34,903 nt of DNA, from contig JBGZBY010000095.1 of the NCBI GenBank assembly GCA_041844915.1, forward strand, positions 1-34,903. The letters are read 5' to 3'. A program made the position numbers and the translations under genes. The notes under the pieces were generated by a model, which saw nothing but the letters and a program-made list of their open reading frames with translations, did not search any database and was not told the DNA's origin. Shown one piece after another: positions 25,045 to 33,462 of the stretch (position 1 is the stretch's first letter; each line of letters begins with the position of its first letter). This stretch comes from W11650 sp041844915 (lineage in GTDB: Bacteria; Bacillota; Clostridia; Lachnospirales; Vallitaleaceae).

Positions 25045-25583
25045 TATTCATATACTCTGGCTTTATTCAACAGCAAGAGCAGAGCCGGAATAAAAATAAG
25101 CTGTAAAAGAATGCCGGGCAGACCCTTGGTAACTGCACCGATAACAAAGGGGAGTGCTGAAAGCTTACTTCCTGCTACTGTGAGAGAAAGGATAAAGACC
25201 ATCAAACCAGCGGCAATTCGCCCCCCTATCATGGCGATAACAAGAGAAGCAATTTGGGAAAGACTGCGGTTTTCCGTTAAGCGGCGATGGCTGAAAACAG
25301 AGATCAGCACAGCATAGACGGATAGCTCTGCCATCATGATGATCGCCATGGGAAAGAGGACCGGCATACTGGTTAAAACCGAGCTAAGCAGCGGTGTCAG
25401 TAGACCAACCAGAAAGGCAGGAAGCGGCGACAGAAAAAAGCCGGATAAAAGCACCGGAATATGCATCGGCAGAAAAACTGGTCCCCCCATTTGGAAAAAG
25501 TGAAAGCCCATTGGCAGGACGATGCCCAGAGCAATGAATAAAGCGGCTTTGGTCAATTCTGCTGGTTTTAGATTTGTGTTCAT
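25044..25583 (-). CDS. ECF transporter S component, substrate unknown
   Basis: 179 residues with about six membrane helices. The N-terminal TKAALFIALGIVLPMGFHFF and the central PMHIPVLLSGFFLSPLPAFL are typical of ECF-type substrate-binding subunits that capture vitamins or metals. No energising genes (EcfA, EcfA', EcfT) are near, so it would share a common module encoded elsewhere (group II). The sequence does not show me which vitamin it takes. The ATG at 25583 follows AAAAGGAGA. It has a strong promoter and a leader of about 260 nt with many hairpins, so regulation by a ligand-sensing RNA is possible. Confidence 0.83.
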   Translation of the reverse strand: MNTNLKPAELTKAALFIALGIVLPMGFHFFQMGGPVFLPMHIPVLLSGFFLSPLPAFLVGLLTPLLSSVLTSMPVLFPMAIIMMAELSVYAVLISVFSHRRLTENRSLSQIASLVIAMIGGRIAAGLMVFILSLTVAGSKLSALPFVIGAVTKGLPGILLQLIFIPALLLLLNKARVYE

Positions 25584-25842
25584 AAGAATTCTCCTTTTCT
25601 AATATGCTTAAAAGCCTCCTACAGAAAGCCATGCAAGGGAAAAGCTTGGCCTTTTCGCCGCTTGCCGATAGCAGGAGGAATCTATTACAAAGGCAAATTC
25701 TTTTGCCGATCTTCGACTTCTGCCGAAGCGCTATGCTTTTTTCGGTTGCCACGCCTTCTCGAATAAAAAGCAGTATGCCGACGCATACGACAGTTTTCGG
25801 CGGCAAGGCGACAAAGCATTCCGAAAAAAATAAATAAAATAT
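25584..25842 (-). promoter_or_regulatory. Hairpin-rich leader of the ECF gene, riboswitch candidate
   Basis: About 260 nt between the predicted transcription start and the ATG. Exact dyads (plus coordinates): GGCAAA/TTTGCC with a 4-nt loop (25692-25707), CTTCG/CGAAG (25711-25715 with 25724-25728), GTATGC/GCATAC with a 4-nt loop (25773-25788), and an enclosing ATGCTTT/AAAGCAT pair (25733-25739 with 25813-25819) supported by TTGCC/GGCAA. This gives a multi-branched fold. It does not match the thiamine, FMN, cobalamin, preQ1 or folate riboswitch motifs I know. Confidence 0.4.
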
Positions 25843-25848
25843 AAAAAT

Positions 25849-25877
25849 AGTATAGCATATTTCCCAAAAACAGACAA
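25849..25877 (-). promoter_or_regulatory. Promoter of the ECF transporter gene
   Basis: On the minus strand TTGTCT (25872-25877), 17-bp spacer, TATACT (25849-25854), with a TG one base before the -10 (extended -10). Transcription starts near 25842. Confidence 0.75.
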
Positions 25878-25898
25878 GTCGCAGAAGGAAAATTTCTG

Positions 25899-25910
25899 TC
25901 CGGCGCCGGA
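25899..25910. promoter_or_regulatory. 12-bp perfect palindrome between divergent promoters
   Basis: TCCGGCGCCGGA lies about 20 bp upstream of the ECF -35 box and about 55 bp upstream of the AraC-gene -35 box. This G+C-rich palindrome in an A+T-rich spacer is a candidate operator; the regulator is unknown. Confidence 0.35.
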
Positions 25911-25966
25911 GGGAAAGAGGGAAATCTTGAAAACAAAGGATTTTAAAGGAATTTTTAAAAAATTGG

Positions 25967-25995
25967 TTGTAACTTAGCGCGGGGAAGGCTATACT
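25967..25995 (+). promoter_or_regulatory. Promoter of the AraC-type regulator gene
   Basis: TTGTAA (25967-25972), 17-bp spacer, TATACT (25990-25995). Transcription starts near 26002, about 40 nt before the ATG. Confidence 0.75.
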
Positions 25996-26041
25996 ATGAT
26001 TATAGAAATGATGGCGCAATGGATCGGCTAGGAGAAAATCA

Positions 26042-28348
26042 ATGAGAGAGAGAAAAATTCTTTTCCACTATGTTATTCGATATTTTCTAGGGTTTCTTAC
26101 AGCGTTTTTTTGCAGTGTGCTGGTTGCTCAAATGGCGACGGAAATCTTAAAAGAGGATGTGGTGGAGCGCAGTACAATAAAGATGGAGCAGGGAGTCCAA
26201 AATATTCGGAGCCTTTTGACTAAGCTGGAACTGGTTGACCAAATGCTTTCTCGGAATCCCTCCTTTGCCATGCTCGCTCAGCAAACCGGAGAAATTGCCA
26301 GAAATAAGGTAACCAAGCTGAAAGACGCCAATCAGCTGTTAAGCGAGATCAGCTTTGCCGCCGATAATATCCCCTATATCTTTGTGCTGTTTGCCGATAA
26401 TAATATGTATCTGTCCGGCAGTCAGTGCAGCTTCCGCTTTACCGATTATTATCCTAAATTTTTGACGCTGATAGGCAAGGAACAAAGCTTGGCCGAGGCG
26501 GAGCGGTTAAAAAGCTACTTGTTTGCTCGGTATCAAAGTCGGGATAATTTTGTAGCTTTAAAAAGCATTTCCTTTTGGTATGGCAATAAGCGTCAGCAGC
26601 TAAACGAGCCGCTCCTGTATATGCCGCGGCATGGCGCGGGCGCTCAGCCATCCTATTTATCCTGCTTTCTTTTGGATAAAGAATATTTGGTTAAGCAGAT
26701 TTTGACCACGGAATTGCAGGAGGATGCCTATTTGCGGATTGAGGATGAAAAAAATGGCGAGCTTCTACTAGAATATGGAAAATTTGAGCAGAATCGAACC
26801 GAAGCGAAGGCTTTGCCGGAAGAAATCGAAAGCGGAAATTCGGAATATCACATTATAGTGAAAAATCAGGAGGACCTAGGCTGGGAAATTACAGCAGGGC
26901 TTCCGCTTTCTTTTATTTATGAGCAATTAAAGCCGGTTCGCCAGCTTTTGTATTTTTATCTGATTGTCGGGATGGCGGTGGTGATCCTGCTGACGATTAC
27001 CTTTAGCCTACAGCGCTATCGAAAGCTGAAGCAGCTGCTTTTTTCTCTGCCGTCCGCCGATCTGGCAGAGGGCAAGGAAAAGGCATTTGATGAATATCCT
27101 CTGTTGCTTAGCCGCATTGTCAATCTGAAAAACCAAGGTAATCGCTATCGGCAGGATTCCGAGCAGCTGATTCGGCAAAATGAGGTGATTCTTTTAGAGC
27201 ATTTGATTATTTCCGGTATCAAAACGCCGGCGGAAAGAAGGGTTTTTGAAAAATGCTTTCAGCGGCAGCCAGAATTTTTCTGTGTGGTTATTGTTCGGAT
27301 AGAGGATAAGAATATTTTAAGCTATGAACAGTTAAGTATGGATATGTCGGTTTTTTTGGAAGCGCACTATTCGGAGAAATTTGCCAATGTTTACAGCGGG
27401 GTCAACGATGAACTGTTTCTGATGGAGGTTGACCGCAGTAAGGAAGCCAATACTCAAGAGATTTATGAGCTTTTTAAGGAGCTGACCCTACAGCTGACAG
27501 CAAGGTATGATGCCGTTTTCCATGTTGGGATCAGCGCTATCGGCACAGACATTGCCAATATTCATAAATGCTATGAGCAGGCAAAGCAAATGGTTCAGGC
27601 GCAATACCTCTACACCAATGAAAATATGATTAAGGCCTATGATATTTCCTTTAATTCTGCATTTAAAAACCCGGTAAATCCCGATTTTTTAAACCATCTC
27701 TATAATTACTTGATCGGCGGGCAGCGGGAGGAGGCGCTGCGAAGTATTTTTCAGCTGGAACGCTATTATGCACAGACGCCCTATCTCTTTGAAACGCAGA
27801 AGCAGCAGCTTTATTATTCGATTCGGAATATTTTTTTCAGCGCATGGCTGGCGCTGAACGCTTCCTCTGATTTTGCCGAGATTATGGCGGAATTTGACAG
27901 TGAGATTCCTTTTCGGGCGATTTTTGACTCTTTTAAGCAAGCGGTTTGTGAATTGAGCGATTTTATGAATCAAAATCGAAAGAGCCAGAATCAGGATCTG
28001 AAAAACAAGATTATCCAATATCTGCACGAGAATTATCAAAACCCGAGCCTGTCGGCATATATTGTCAGTCATGCTATGGGGATTTCTGAGAAATATCTGT
28101 TTCAGTTTATCAAGGAGCAGACCGGTAAAACCTTTGCGGCATATCTTCTGGATATTCGCATTGCTAAGGCGAGGGAATATCTGAAAACGAAAGCTCTGAG
28201 TAATGAAAAAATAGCGGAGCTGACCGGCTTTGGCTCAGTCAATACTTTTTACCGCAATTTCAAGGCGCAGACCGGCGTCAGTCCTAAGCTCTATCAGGAG
28301 AGCGTTGGTGCAAATTCTGACGATTTGATAGTGTCGGAGGAAAAATGA
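26042..28348 (+). CDS. Membrane-anchored AraC-family transcriptional regulator with an extracellular sensor domain
   Basis: 768 residues. A first membrane helix (about 9-30) and a second (about 302-324, LLYFYLIVGMAVVILLTITF) flank a 270-residue external domain, a dCache-like arrangement. A cytoplasmic linker and middle region lead to the C-terminal AraC DNA-binding domain with two helix-turn-helix units (about 655-755, including LSAYIVSHAMGISEKYLFQF and NEKIAELTGFGSVNTFYRNF). This is the YesN/YtdP-type single-protein sensor and activator found beside polysaccharide ABC operons. It should sense an extracellular sugar or binding-protein complex and activate the lyase and transporter genes that follow. 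The start follows TAGGAG. A strong terminator ends the gene, so it is transcribed apart from its targets. Confidence 0.9.
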   Translation: MRERKILFHYVIRYFLGFLTAFFCSVLVAQMATEILKEDVVERSTIKMEQGVQNIRSLLTKLELVDQMLSRNPSFAMLAQQTGEIARNKVTKLKDANQLLSEISFAADNIPYIFVLFADNNMYLSGSQCSFRFTDYYPKFLTLIGKEQSLAEAERLKSYLFARYQSRDNFVALKSISFWYGNKRQQLNEPLLYMPRHGAGAQPSYLSCFLLDKEYLVKQILTTELQEDAYLRIEDEKNGELLLEYGKFEQNRTEAKALPEEIESGNSEYHIIVKNQEDLGWEITAGLPLSFIYEQLKPVRQLLYFYLIVGMAVVILLTITFSLQRYRKLKQLLFSLPSADLAEGKEKAFDEYPLLLSRIVNLKNQGNRYRQDSEQLIRQNEVILLEHLIISGIKTPAERRVFEKCFQRQPEFFCVVIVRIEDKNILSYEQLSMDMSVFLEAHYSEKFANVYSGVNDELFLMEVDRSKEANTQEIYELFKELTLQLTARYDAVFHVGISAIGTDIANIHKCYEQAKQMVQAQYLYTNENMIKAYDISFNSAFKNPVNPDFLNHLYNYLIGGQREEALRSIFQLERYYAQTPYLFETQKQQLYYSIRNIFFSAWLALNASSDFAEIMAEFDSEIPFRAIFDSFKQAVCELSDFMNQNRKSQNQDLKNKIIQYLHENYQNPSLSAYIVSHAMGISEKYLFQFIKEQTGKTFAAYLLDIRIAKAREYLKTKALSNEKIAELTGFGSVNTFYRNFKAQTGVSPKLYQESVGANSDDLIVSEEK

Positions 28349-28364
28349 GAGTCGGCTTTCTTAC

Positions 28365-28377
28365 TGTCTGACAGACA
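28365..28377. promoter_or_regulatory. 13-nt symmetric site between the regulator and lyase genes
   Basis: TGTCTG-A-CAGACA is an exact odd palindrome in the short gap upstream of the lyase gene. It is a candidate regulatory site, though AraC proteins more often use direct repeats. Confidence 0.3.
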
Positions 28378-28435
28378 CCGAAAAAAGTGCCACTTCCTTT
28401 TTTAAAAGGGTGTGGATAAAATAAAAGCATAGGTG

Positions 28436-28481
28436 AATATCCGCACTGCGGCAAAGCAGCCTGCGGATATTGCTTTTTATT
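28436..28481 (+). terminator. Terminator after the AraC-type gene
   Basis: AATATCCGCA (28436-28445) pairs exactly with 28462-28471, with an inner CTGC/GCAG stem and a following GCTTTTTATT. It ends just before the possible lyase start, so it could also act as a regulated leader terminator for the lyase operon. Confidence 0.8.
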
Positions 28482-30537
28482 GAAAAAGACGGTGGTGAAA
28501 AGTGGTGCAGGAAAAAATTTTTACTATATTTATCAAGAAGGGAGCGCTGCCTTGAAGGAAGAAGTATTTTTCAGGGAATGTCTGGAGCTTGATTATCCGG
28601 GCTTGGAAAAGGTAAAGCAGGCGGCTGACGGCAAGGATTATGCCGCAGCCAAAAGAGAATTGGCGGACTATATCCGCCGAACATTACAGCCGGAACGTTT
28701 TTTTCAGATACCCTATGAAACACCGGAAAATGTATTTAAATATCCGGAGGAAAGTGATGAACAGGCATGTGAGAGAATCCTTCGGAAGAATGTTTTTCTT
28801 TCTGTTGGGGTACCCTGTGATTTTGGCGTCGGGCAGCCAGTTAACTGGTTGGCGAATCCTACGGAAAATCAATACAGGGAGTGGACTTGGCAATTCAGCC
28901 GTCACAATGAATGGAAAATGCTGGCAAAGGAGTATCGGCAAACCGGAAACGAGGCCTATGCCAAGGCGGTGGCAGACTTGTTTTTGTCTTGGGTAGCGCA
29001 GGCACCTTGCCCGAAGGAGGCGTCGGGCTATGATACGGAATGCTGGCGTACAATTGAATGCGGCATTCGCATGGGGGCAAATTGGCCCTATGTGCTGTTT
29101 GCTTTTTTGGGCAGCGCTTATTTTACGGATGAGCTTTTGTATCAATGGTATGCTTCCGTGTGGGAGCATGGAAATCGCCTGTTTCACTTTTCTACCAGCG
29201 GGAATTGGCTGTTGATGGAAATGAACGGCTTGGCGCATATCGGTATACTATATCCGCAGCTTCGGCAATCCAAGCTATGGCTGCAAACGGCGATGCAAAG
29301 AATACTGGCAGAGGCAAAAAAACAATTTTATCCAGATGGCTTTCACTATGAGCTGACAACGCTCTATCATGAGGTGTCAATCAATAATTATCAGCGCCTG
29401 TGGGAAACGACAAGAGTGTTTGAGCAGCCCTTTCCGAAGGAACTGATAGATATACTGGAAAAAGCCTGCGAGGTCAATATCAAGCTGATGATGCCAAACG
29501 GCAGGCTGCCGGACATCAATGACGGGAAAAATTGGAGTGTTCACTCGCTCCTTCTGCCAAAGCAAAGGATGCTGCCCCAAACTCCCAATATTGGCTGGGC
29601 AGTGGGAAACAGAGAAAAAGAGCCGGCTCCGGAGTACGCCTCCGCGGCGCTGGAGTATTCCGGCATTTTTGTGATGCGAAGCGGCTGGTCGGAGAAGGAC
29701 GTATGGGCGCTGTTTGATGCTGCTCCTTTTGGCAAGGGGCATCAGCATGAGGACAAGCTTTCCTTGATGATTTTTGCCGAGGGCAGACTGCTTTTGACCG
29801 AAGGCGGCAATTATGCCTACGATGATTCGGAAATGAGAAAATATGTGTTATCCGGCAGAGCGCACAATATTATTCGGGTCAGCGGGCGCGATCAAAACCG
29901 CCGGCAGAGCTATGCGTGGAAGGAGGAGGATATTTTTCGCCGGGCCGATATGGACTGGCATATCGGAAAGACCTGCGACTACGCGGAGAGCGTCTACCGG
30001 GAAGCGTATGGAGAGCTTCCGGCTGGACAGACAGTTCATCGGCGGGCGGTTTATTTTATTAAACATGGAATCCTTTCCTCGCCCTTTTTCCTAGTGGTCG
30101 ATCGACTGACCAGCGAGCGGGAGCAGGAATATGAAATGCTCTGGCATATTGACGATGAGCTTTTATCGGTGGAAAAGAATGGAGTATATACGCAGGAGAT
30201 GAGCATTTTGCTTTGCGGAGAGAGGCTGGAGCTGGAAATGATTCGCGGAAGGCGGGAGCCGGAATGGCAGGGCTTTGCTGCCTTTGGAACTGAACCGGGC
30301 ATGTACCGGCTGATCAACTGTATTTCCGCTAAAAGCAGAGGCAAGGAGCTTCGGTTTGTAACAGGCTTTTTCCCTAAGCAAGAAAAAGGCAGCCTGTCGC
30401 TGCGAGCAGGCTCGGAAACGGCTTGCTCTGGTGTGGAGCTGCTCTGCGGAAACGGCAGGGTATGGCGGCTGGACGAGGAAGCGTTAAAGCGCGATGCTTT
30501 GCCAGAGGAGGAATTTTTTGAAGCAAAAGGGAAATAG
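28480..30537 (+). CDS. Heparinase II/III-like polysaccharide lyase
   Basis: 685 residues from TTG. The N-terminal half is an alginate-lyase-like helical toroid (QPVNWLANPTENQYREWTWQ, SGNWLLMEMNG, HYELTTLYHEVSINNY). The C-terminal half is the heparinase II/III beta-sandwich with GKGHQHEDKLSLMIF. By analogy with PL12/15/17 lyases, Asn242, Tyr290 or Tyr296 and His421/His423 are likely active-site residues. These enzymes cleave uronic-acid polysaccharides or oligomers by beta-elimination. No signal peptide is present, so it probably acts on imported oligosaccharides in the cytoplasm. The start is uncertain: TTG 28480 overlaps the terminator tail and GTG 28492 or 28495 are alternatives, none with a good ribosome-binding site. 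The substrate (alginate, heparin/heparan-type or other uronan) cannot be decided from motifs. Confidence 0.85.
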   Translation: MKKTVVKSGAGKNFYYIYQEGSAALKEEVFFRECLELDYPGLEKVKQAADGKDYAAAKRELADYIRRTLQPERFFQIPYETPENVFKYPEESDEQACERILRKNVFLSVGVPCDFGVGQPVNWLANPTENQYREWTWQFSRHNEWKMLAKEYRQTGNEAYAKAVADLFLSWVAQAPCPKEASGYDTECWRTIECGIRMGANWPYVLFAFLGSAYFTDELLYQWYASVWEHGNRLFHFSTSGNWLLMEMNGLAHIGILYPQLRQSKLWLQTAMQRILAEAKKQFYPDGFHYELTTLYHEVSINNYQRLWETTRVFEQPFPKELIDILEKACEVNIKLMMPNGRLPDINDGKNWSVHSLLLPKQRMLPQTPNIGWAVGNREKEPAPEYASAALEYSGIFVMRSGWSEKDVWALFDAAPFGKGHQHEDKLSLMIFAEGRLLLTEGGNYAYDDSEMRKYVLSGRAHNIIRVSGRDQNRRQSYAWKEEDIFRRADMDWHIGKTCDYAESVYREAYGELPAGQTVHRRAVYFIKHGILSSPFFLVVDRLTSEREQEYEMLWHIDDELLSVEKNGVYTQEMSILLCGERLELEMIRGRREPEWQGFAAFGTEPGMYRLINCISAKSRGKELRFVTGFFPKQEKGSLSLRAGSETACSGVELLCGNGRVWRLDEEALKRDALPEEEFFEAKGK

Positions 30538-30696
30538 ATACGCAGAGCATATTTTTTGCCGCGGCTTCTGCGTGGAAAAGGAGAGGATATGCCTGTTGTT
30601 TCCGGCGCTTGGACGATTGCTTAGAGAAGGAATCCCTCGCCAAGTGCGAAGGATATTAATCAATAATGTATTACATCAGAAAGGAAGGAAAATTTT
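30538..30696 (+). promoter_or_regulatory. Gap with hairpin and an 11-codon frame before the binding-protein gene
   Basis: ACGCAGA (30540-30546) pairs with TCTGCGT (30567-30573). A tiny frame 30589-30624 (MPVVSGAWTIA) has a good ribosome-binding site (AAGGAGAGG), which could mark a leader peptide or be chance. No clear promoter is seen. Confidence 0.35.
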
Positions 30697-32418
30697 ATGA
30701 AAAAAAAGTTAGCATTGTTTGTAGCAAGCATCCTTATTGCGGGTTCTTTTGCCGGCTGCACGCCTGCCTCTACAACGGACACGACAAAAACGGATACCGC
30801 AGTCAAGCAGGAAACCAGTCAAACCACCGAGGCGCAGACAACGACGCAGACGACAGAACCGGCTGACAATAAGCTGGTAGTTGCCTTGCAGACCAATAGC
30901 TTTGTTTCAGACTATGACGACAATTATTTCACCAAATATTTAGAAAATAAGCTGGGCGTGGACATTGAGTTTTACCAGCTTCCGGCAGCGGCAGATGAGG
31001 TAAGAACCAAGGTATCTCTGATGACGGCTTCCGGCAGCAATTTACCGGATGTCCTAATCGTGGATAATGCCCTGACTCCAGAAATGATTTTGCAATATGG
31101 CAGCAGCGGTATTTTCCTTCCCTTGAATGAATATGTTCAGAATGCAGAAAAAATGCCGAATTACAATGCGATTCCGGAGGAGGATCGGAAGGTCATGGAT
31201 GATACGCAGACCATGGCAAATGGCATGATGTACAGTCTGTCTAAGTATGAGCCGGAAACATGGAATTTAACGCCCAATCGTACCTTTATCAACAAAGTCT
31301 GGCTGGATAAGCTGGGCTTAGAGATGCCAAAGACGACAGCCGAATTAAAGGAGGTCTTAAAGGCTTTTTGTGAGAAGGATCCGAATGGCAACGGAGTCAA
31401 GGATGAAATTGGGGTTTACGGCTATCAGAGCGGCGGATATGGGCAAAATGTGATTGCTGGTTTGATGAATGCGTTTGAATTTTGGAACAATGGTCTGATG
31501 AATGGAGGATTAGCGCTTTCGCCGGACGGAGCTAAAGTGATAGCTCCCTTTACCACAGATAATTTTAAAGCTGGTCTGCTCTATTTAAATGACCTTTACA
31601 AGGAAGGGCTGCTTTCTCCAGAGATATTTACCGATGAGGATACGCAGTTTAAGGCAACCTTAAATAACGAGGTCAATATTGTCGGACTGACCTCCTTCGG
31701 GTCGCTGTCTAACTACCCAGATGCTGCCAATAATAAGAATTTCCTAGAAATGGAGCTGATTGCGCCGCTGACCGGACCGAATGGGGTATGCTATACGCCG
31801 TACACCGAATACTCTCCAGGACAAGAGCTGTTTATTTTCAGCTCCAGCCAGAAGGTCGATTTGGCGCTGAAGCTGGCGGATGAATTTTATAATCCAGAAA
31901 TCTCGCTGATTGCCCGCTTTGGTGAGGAGGGCGTAGATTGGACCAGAGAGGAAGCGCAGCTGGCGTCGATGAATAATGCTTATGTGGCGGAAAAGCTGTA
32001 TGATAAGGTGACCTTGGCCTATATTTCCAATTATTGGATGGAAACCACCAATAAGTCATGGCACAATGTCAATCCGAGATATGCCAGCCTGGCGATGATG
32101 AATACAGTGGCTAATGGAACAAAGCCGTATAATCCGGAGGATAAAACGCAATTAGTGGCAAAAAGCTATAATTACTACTTTGACAAGCATCCGGAAAGAG
32201 TTTTACCGTTGCTTCACTATACGGAGGAAGAAACCGGCAGGATTCAAGAGGCGATTTCTAATATTCCCTCCTATATTCATCAATCTATGGCGGAATTTAT
32301 TACCGGTGCCAGAGATGTGGAAGGAGGCTGGGACAAGTATTTGCAGGAGCTGGAGAGTATGGGCTTAGGTGCTTGGCTTGAAGTGGCGCAGAGTGCTTAC
32401 GATCGCACGCAGAAATAA
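30697..32418 (+). CDS. Sugar ABC transporter substrate-binding lipoprotein (SBP family 1, LplA/YtcQ type)
   Basis: 573 residues. The lipoprotein signal ends at FAGC (Cys21), followed by a Thr/Gln-rich tether to about residue 55. The body is of the long LplA/YtcQ type: ANKLVVALQT-like start, SGSNLPDVLIVDN, FINKVWLDKLGLEMPKTTAEL, the calcium-loop-like DPNGNGVKDEIGVYGYQ and the C-terminal GAWLEVAQSAYDR. It would capture an oligosaccharide outside the cell and pass it to the two permeases that follow. The ATG at 30697 follows AAGGAAGG. A hairpin after the stop may reduce expression of the permeases relative to this gene. Confidence 0.9.
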   Translation: MKKKLALFVASILIAGSFAGCTPASTTDTTKTDTAVKQETSQTTEAQTTTQTTEPADNKLVVALQTNSFVSDYDDNYFTKYLENKLGVDIEFYQLPAAADEVRTKVSLMTASGSNLPDVLIVDNALTPEMILQYGSSGIFLPLNEYVQNAEKMPNYNAIPEEDRKVMDDTQTMANGMMYSLSKYEPETWNLTPNRTFINKVWLDKLGLEMPKTTAELKEVLKAFCEKDPNGNGVKDEIGVYGYQSGGYGQNVIAGLMNAFEFWNNGLMNGGLALSPDGAKVIAPFTTDNFKAGLLYLNDLYKEGLLSPEIFTDEDTQFKATLNNEVNIVGLTSFGSLSNYPDAANNKNFLEMELIAPLTGPNGVCYTPYTEYSPGQELFIFSSSQKVDLALKLADEFYNPEISLIARFGEEGVDWTREEAQLASMNNAYVAEKLYDKVTLAYISNYWMETTNKSWHNVNPRYASLAMMNTVANGTKPYNPEDKTQLVAKSYNYYFDKHPERVLPLLHYTEEETGRIQEAISNIPSYIHQSMAEFITGARDVEGGWDKYLQELESMGLGAWLEVAQSAYDRTQK

Positions 32419-32459
32419 TGCTTTATCGGACAAGGGTAGAGCGATTTTATGCTTATGAA

Positions 32460-32502
32460 GCTGTCCCTTTCGTTTGGAGAGGGACAGCCTCGGCATTTTT
32501 TA
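32460..32502 (+). terminator. Partial terminator between binding-protein and permease genes
   Basis: A 12-bp stem (32460-32471 with 32477-32488, one wobble) and 5-nt loop are followed after 8 nt by TTTTTT. The offset T run suggests incomplete termination with read-through to the permeases. Confidence 0.6.
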
Positions 32503-32526
32503 AATATTTGACGATAGGAGGAAGCC

Positions 32527-33453
32527 GTGACAGATTTAAAGAAAACCTTGCTTAAAAAAATATTCCCTCGTTGGCAGTTGTACCTGCTGCTTTTGCTGCC
32601 GCTGGCATATCTCATTTTATTTGCTTACTTCCCGATGGGAGGATTGGTGATTGCCTTTAAAAAATACAATATTGCTCAGGGGATTTTCGGTAGTCCTTGG
32701 GTAGGCTTGGATAATTTTGTGAAATTTTTTTCATCCTACAAGTTTATCAGCATCATGAAAAATACGCTGGTGATTTCTCTTTACAGCTTGTCCGTATCGT
32801 TTCCGATTCCCATTTTATTTGCGCTGATGCTGAATGCTATGCTCAATGAAAAATATAAAAAGCTTATTCAAACCGTAACCTATGTGCCGTATTTTATCTC
32901 GACAGTGGTAATGGTCGGTCTTATTATGCAGGTTTTAAACAATCGAAGCGGAATCTACGGCAGCCTTTATACTCTGCTTACCGGCGAGATTGCTGCCAAT
33001 ATTTTAGCGGACGGCAAGCTGTTTAAGCATATTTATGTGTGGTCCGGCGTGTGGCAGGCCACCGGCTACAGTGCTATTATCTATATTGCAGCTCTGTCGG
33101 GAGTGGACATGGCGCTGCATGAAGCGGCTACGATTGACGGAGCCAGCCGCTTGCAAAGAATGCTTTATGTAGATATTCCGGCAATTTTACCGACAGCAAG
33201 CATTATGCTGATTTTGGCGGTGGGCAATATTATGAATCTGGGCTTTGAAAAGGTGCTGCTGATGCAGAACAATCTGAATCTGAATTACAGTGAAATCATT
33301 TCTACCTATGTGTATAAGGTAGGACTTGCCAGCGGTATCAATGATTTTTCGCTGTCTACTGCTATCAGCATGTTTAATTCGGTAATTAACTTTTTGCTGC
33401 TTAGCTTAGCCAATTGGGGCAGTAAAAAATTAAATGGAAACGGGATTTTTTAG
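32527..33453 (+). CDS. Sugar ABC transporter permease, LplB/YtcP-partner type
   Basis: 308 residues with six predicted helices. The N-terminal LYLLLLLPLAYLILFAYFPMGGLVIAFKKYN is typical of LplB proteins, and HEAATIDGASRLQRMLYVDIP (starting about residue 197) is the EAA coupling loop for the ATPase. It forms one half of the channel with the next gene product. No ATPase gene is present in the locus; in related systems a shared MsmX-type ATPase serves several transporters. Translation starts at GTG 32527, 6 nt after AGGAGG. Confidence 0.92.
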   Translation: MTDLKKTLLKKIFPRWQLYLLLLLPLAYLILFAYFPMGGLVIAFKKYNIAQGIFGSPWVGLDNFVKFFSSYKFISIMKNTLVISLYSLSVSFPIPILFALMLNAMLNEKYKKLIQTVTYVPYFISTVVMVGLIMQVLNNRSGIYGSLYTLLTGEIAANILADGKLFKHIYVWSGVWQATGYSAIIYIAALSGVDMALHEAATIDGASRLQRMLYVDIPAILPTASIMLILAVGNIMNLGFEKVLLMQNNLNLNYSEIISTYVYKVGLASGINDFSLSTAISMFNSVINFLLLSLANWGSKKLNGNGIF

Positions 33454-33462
33454 GAGGCAGGT

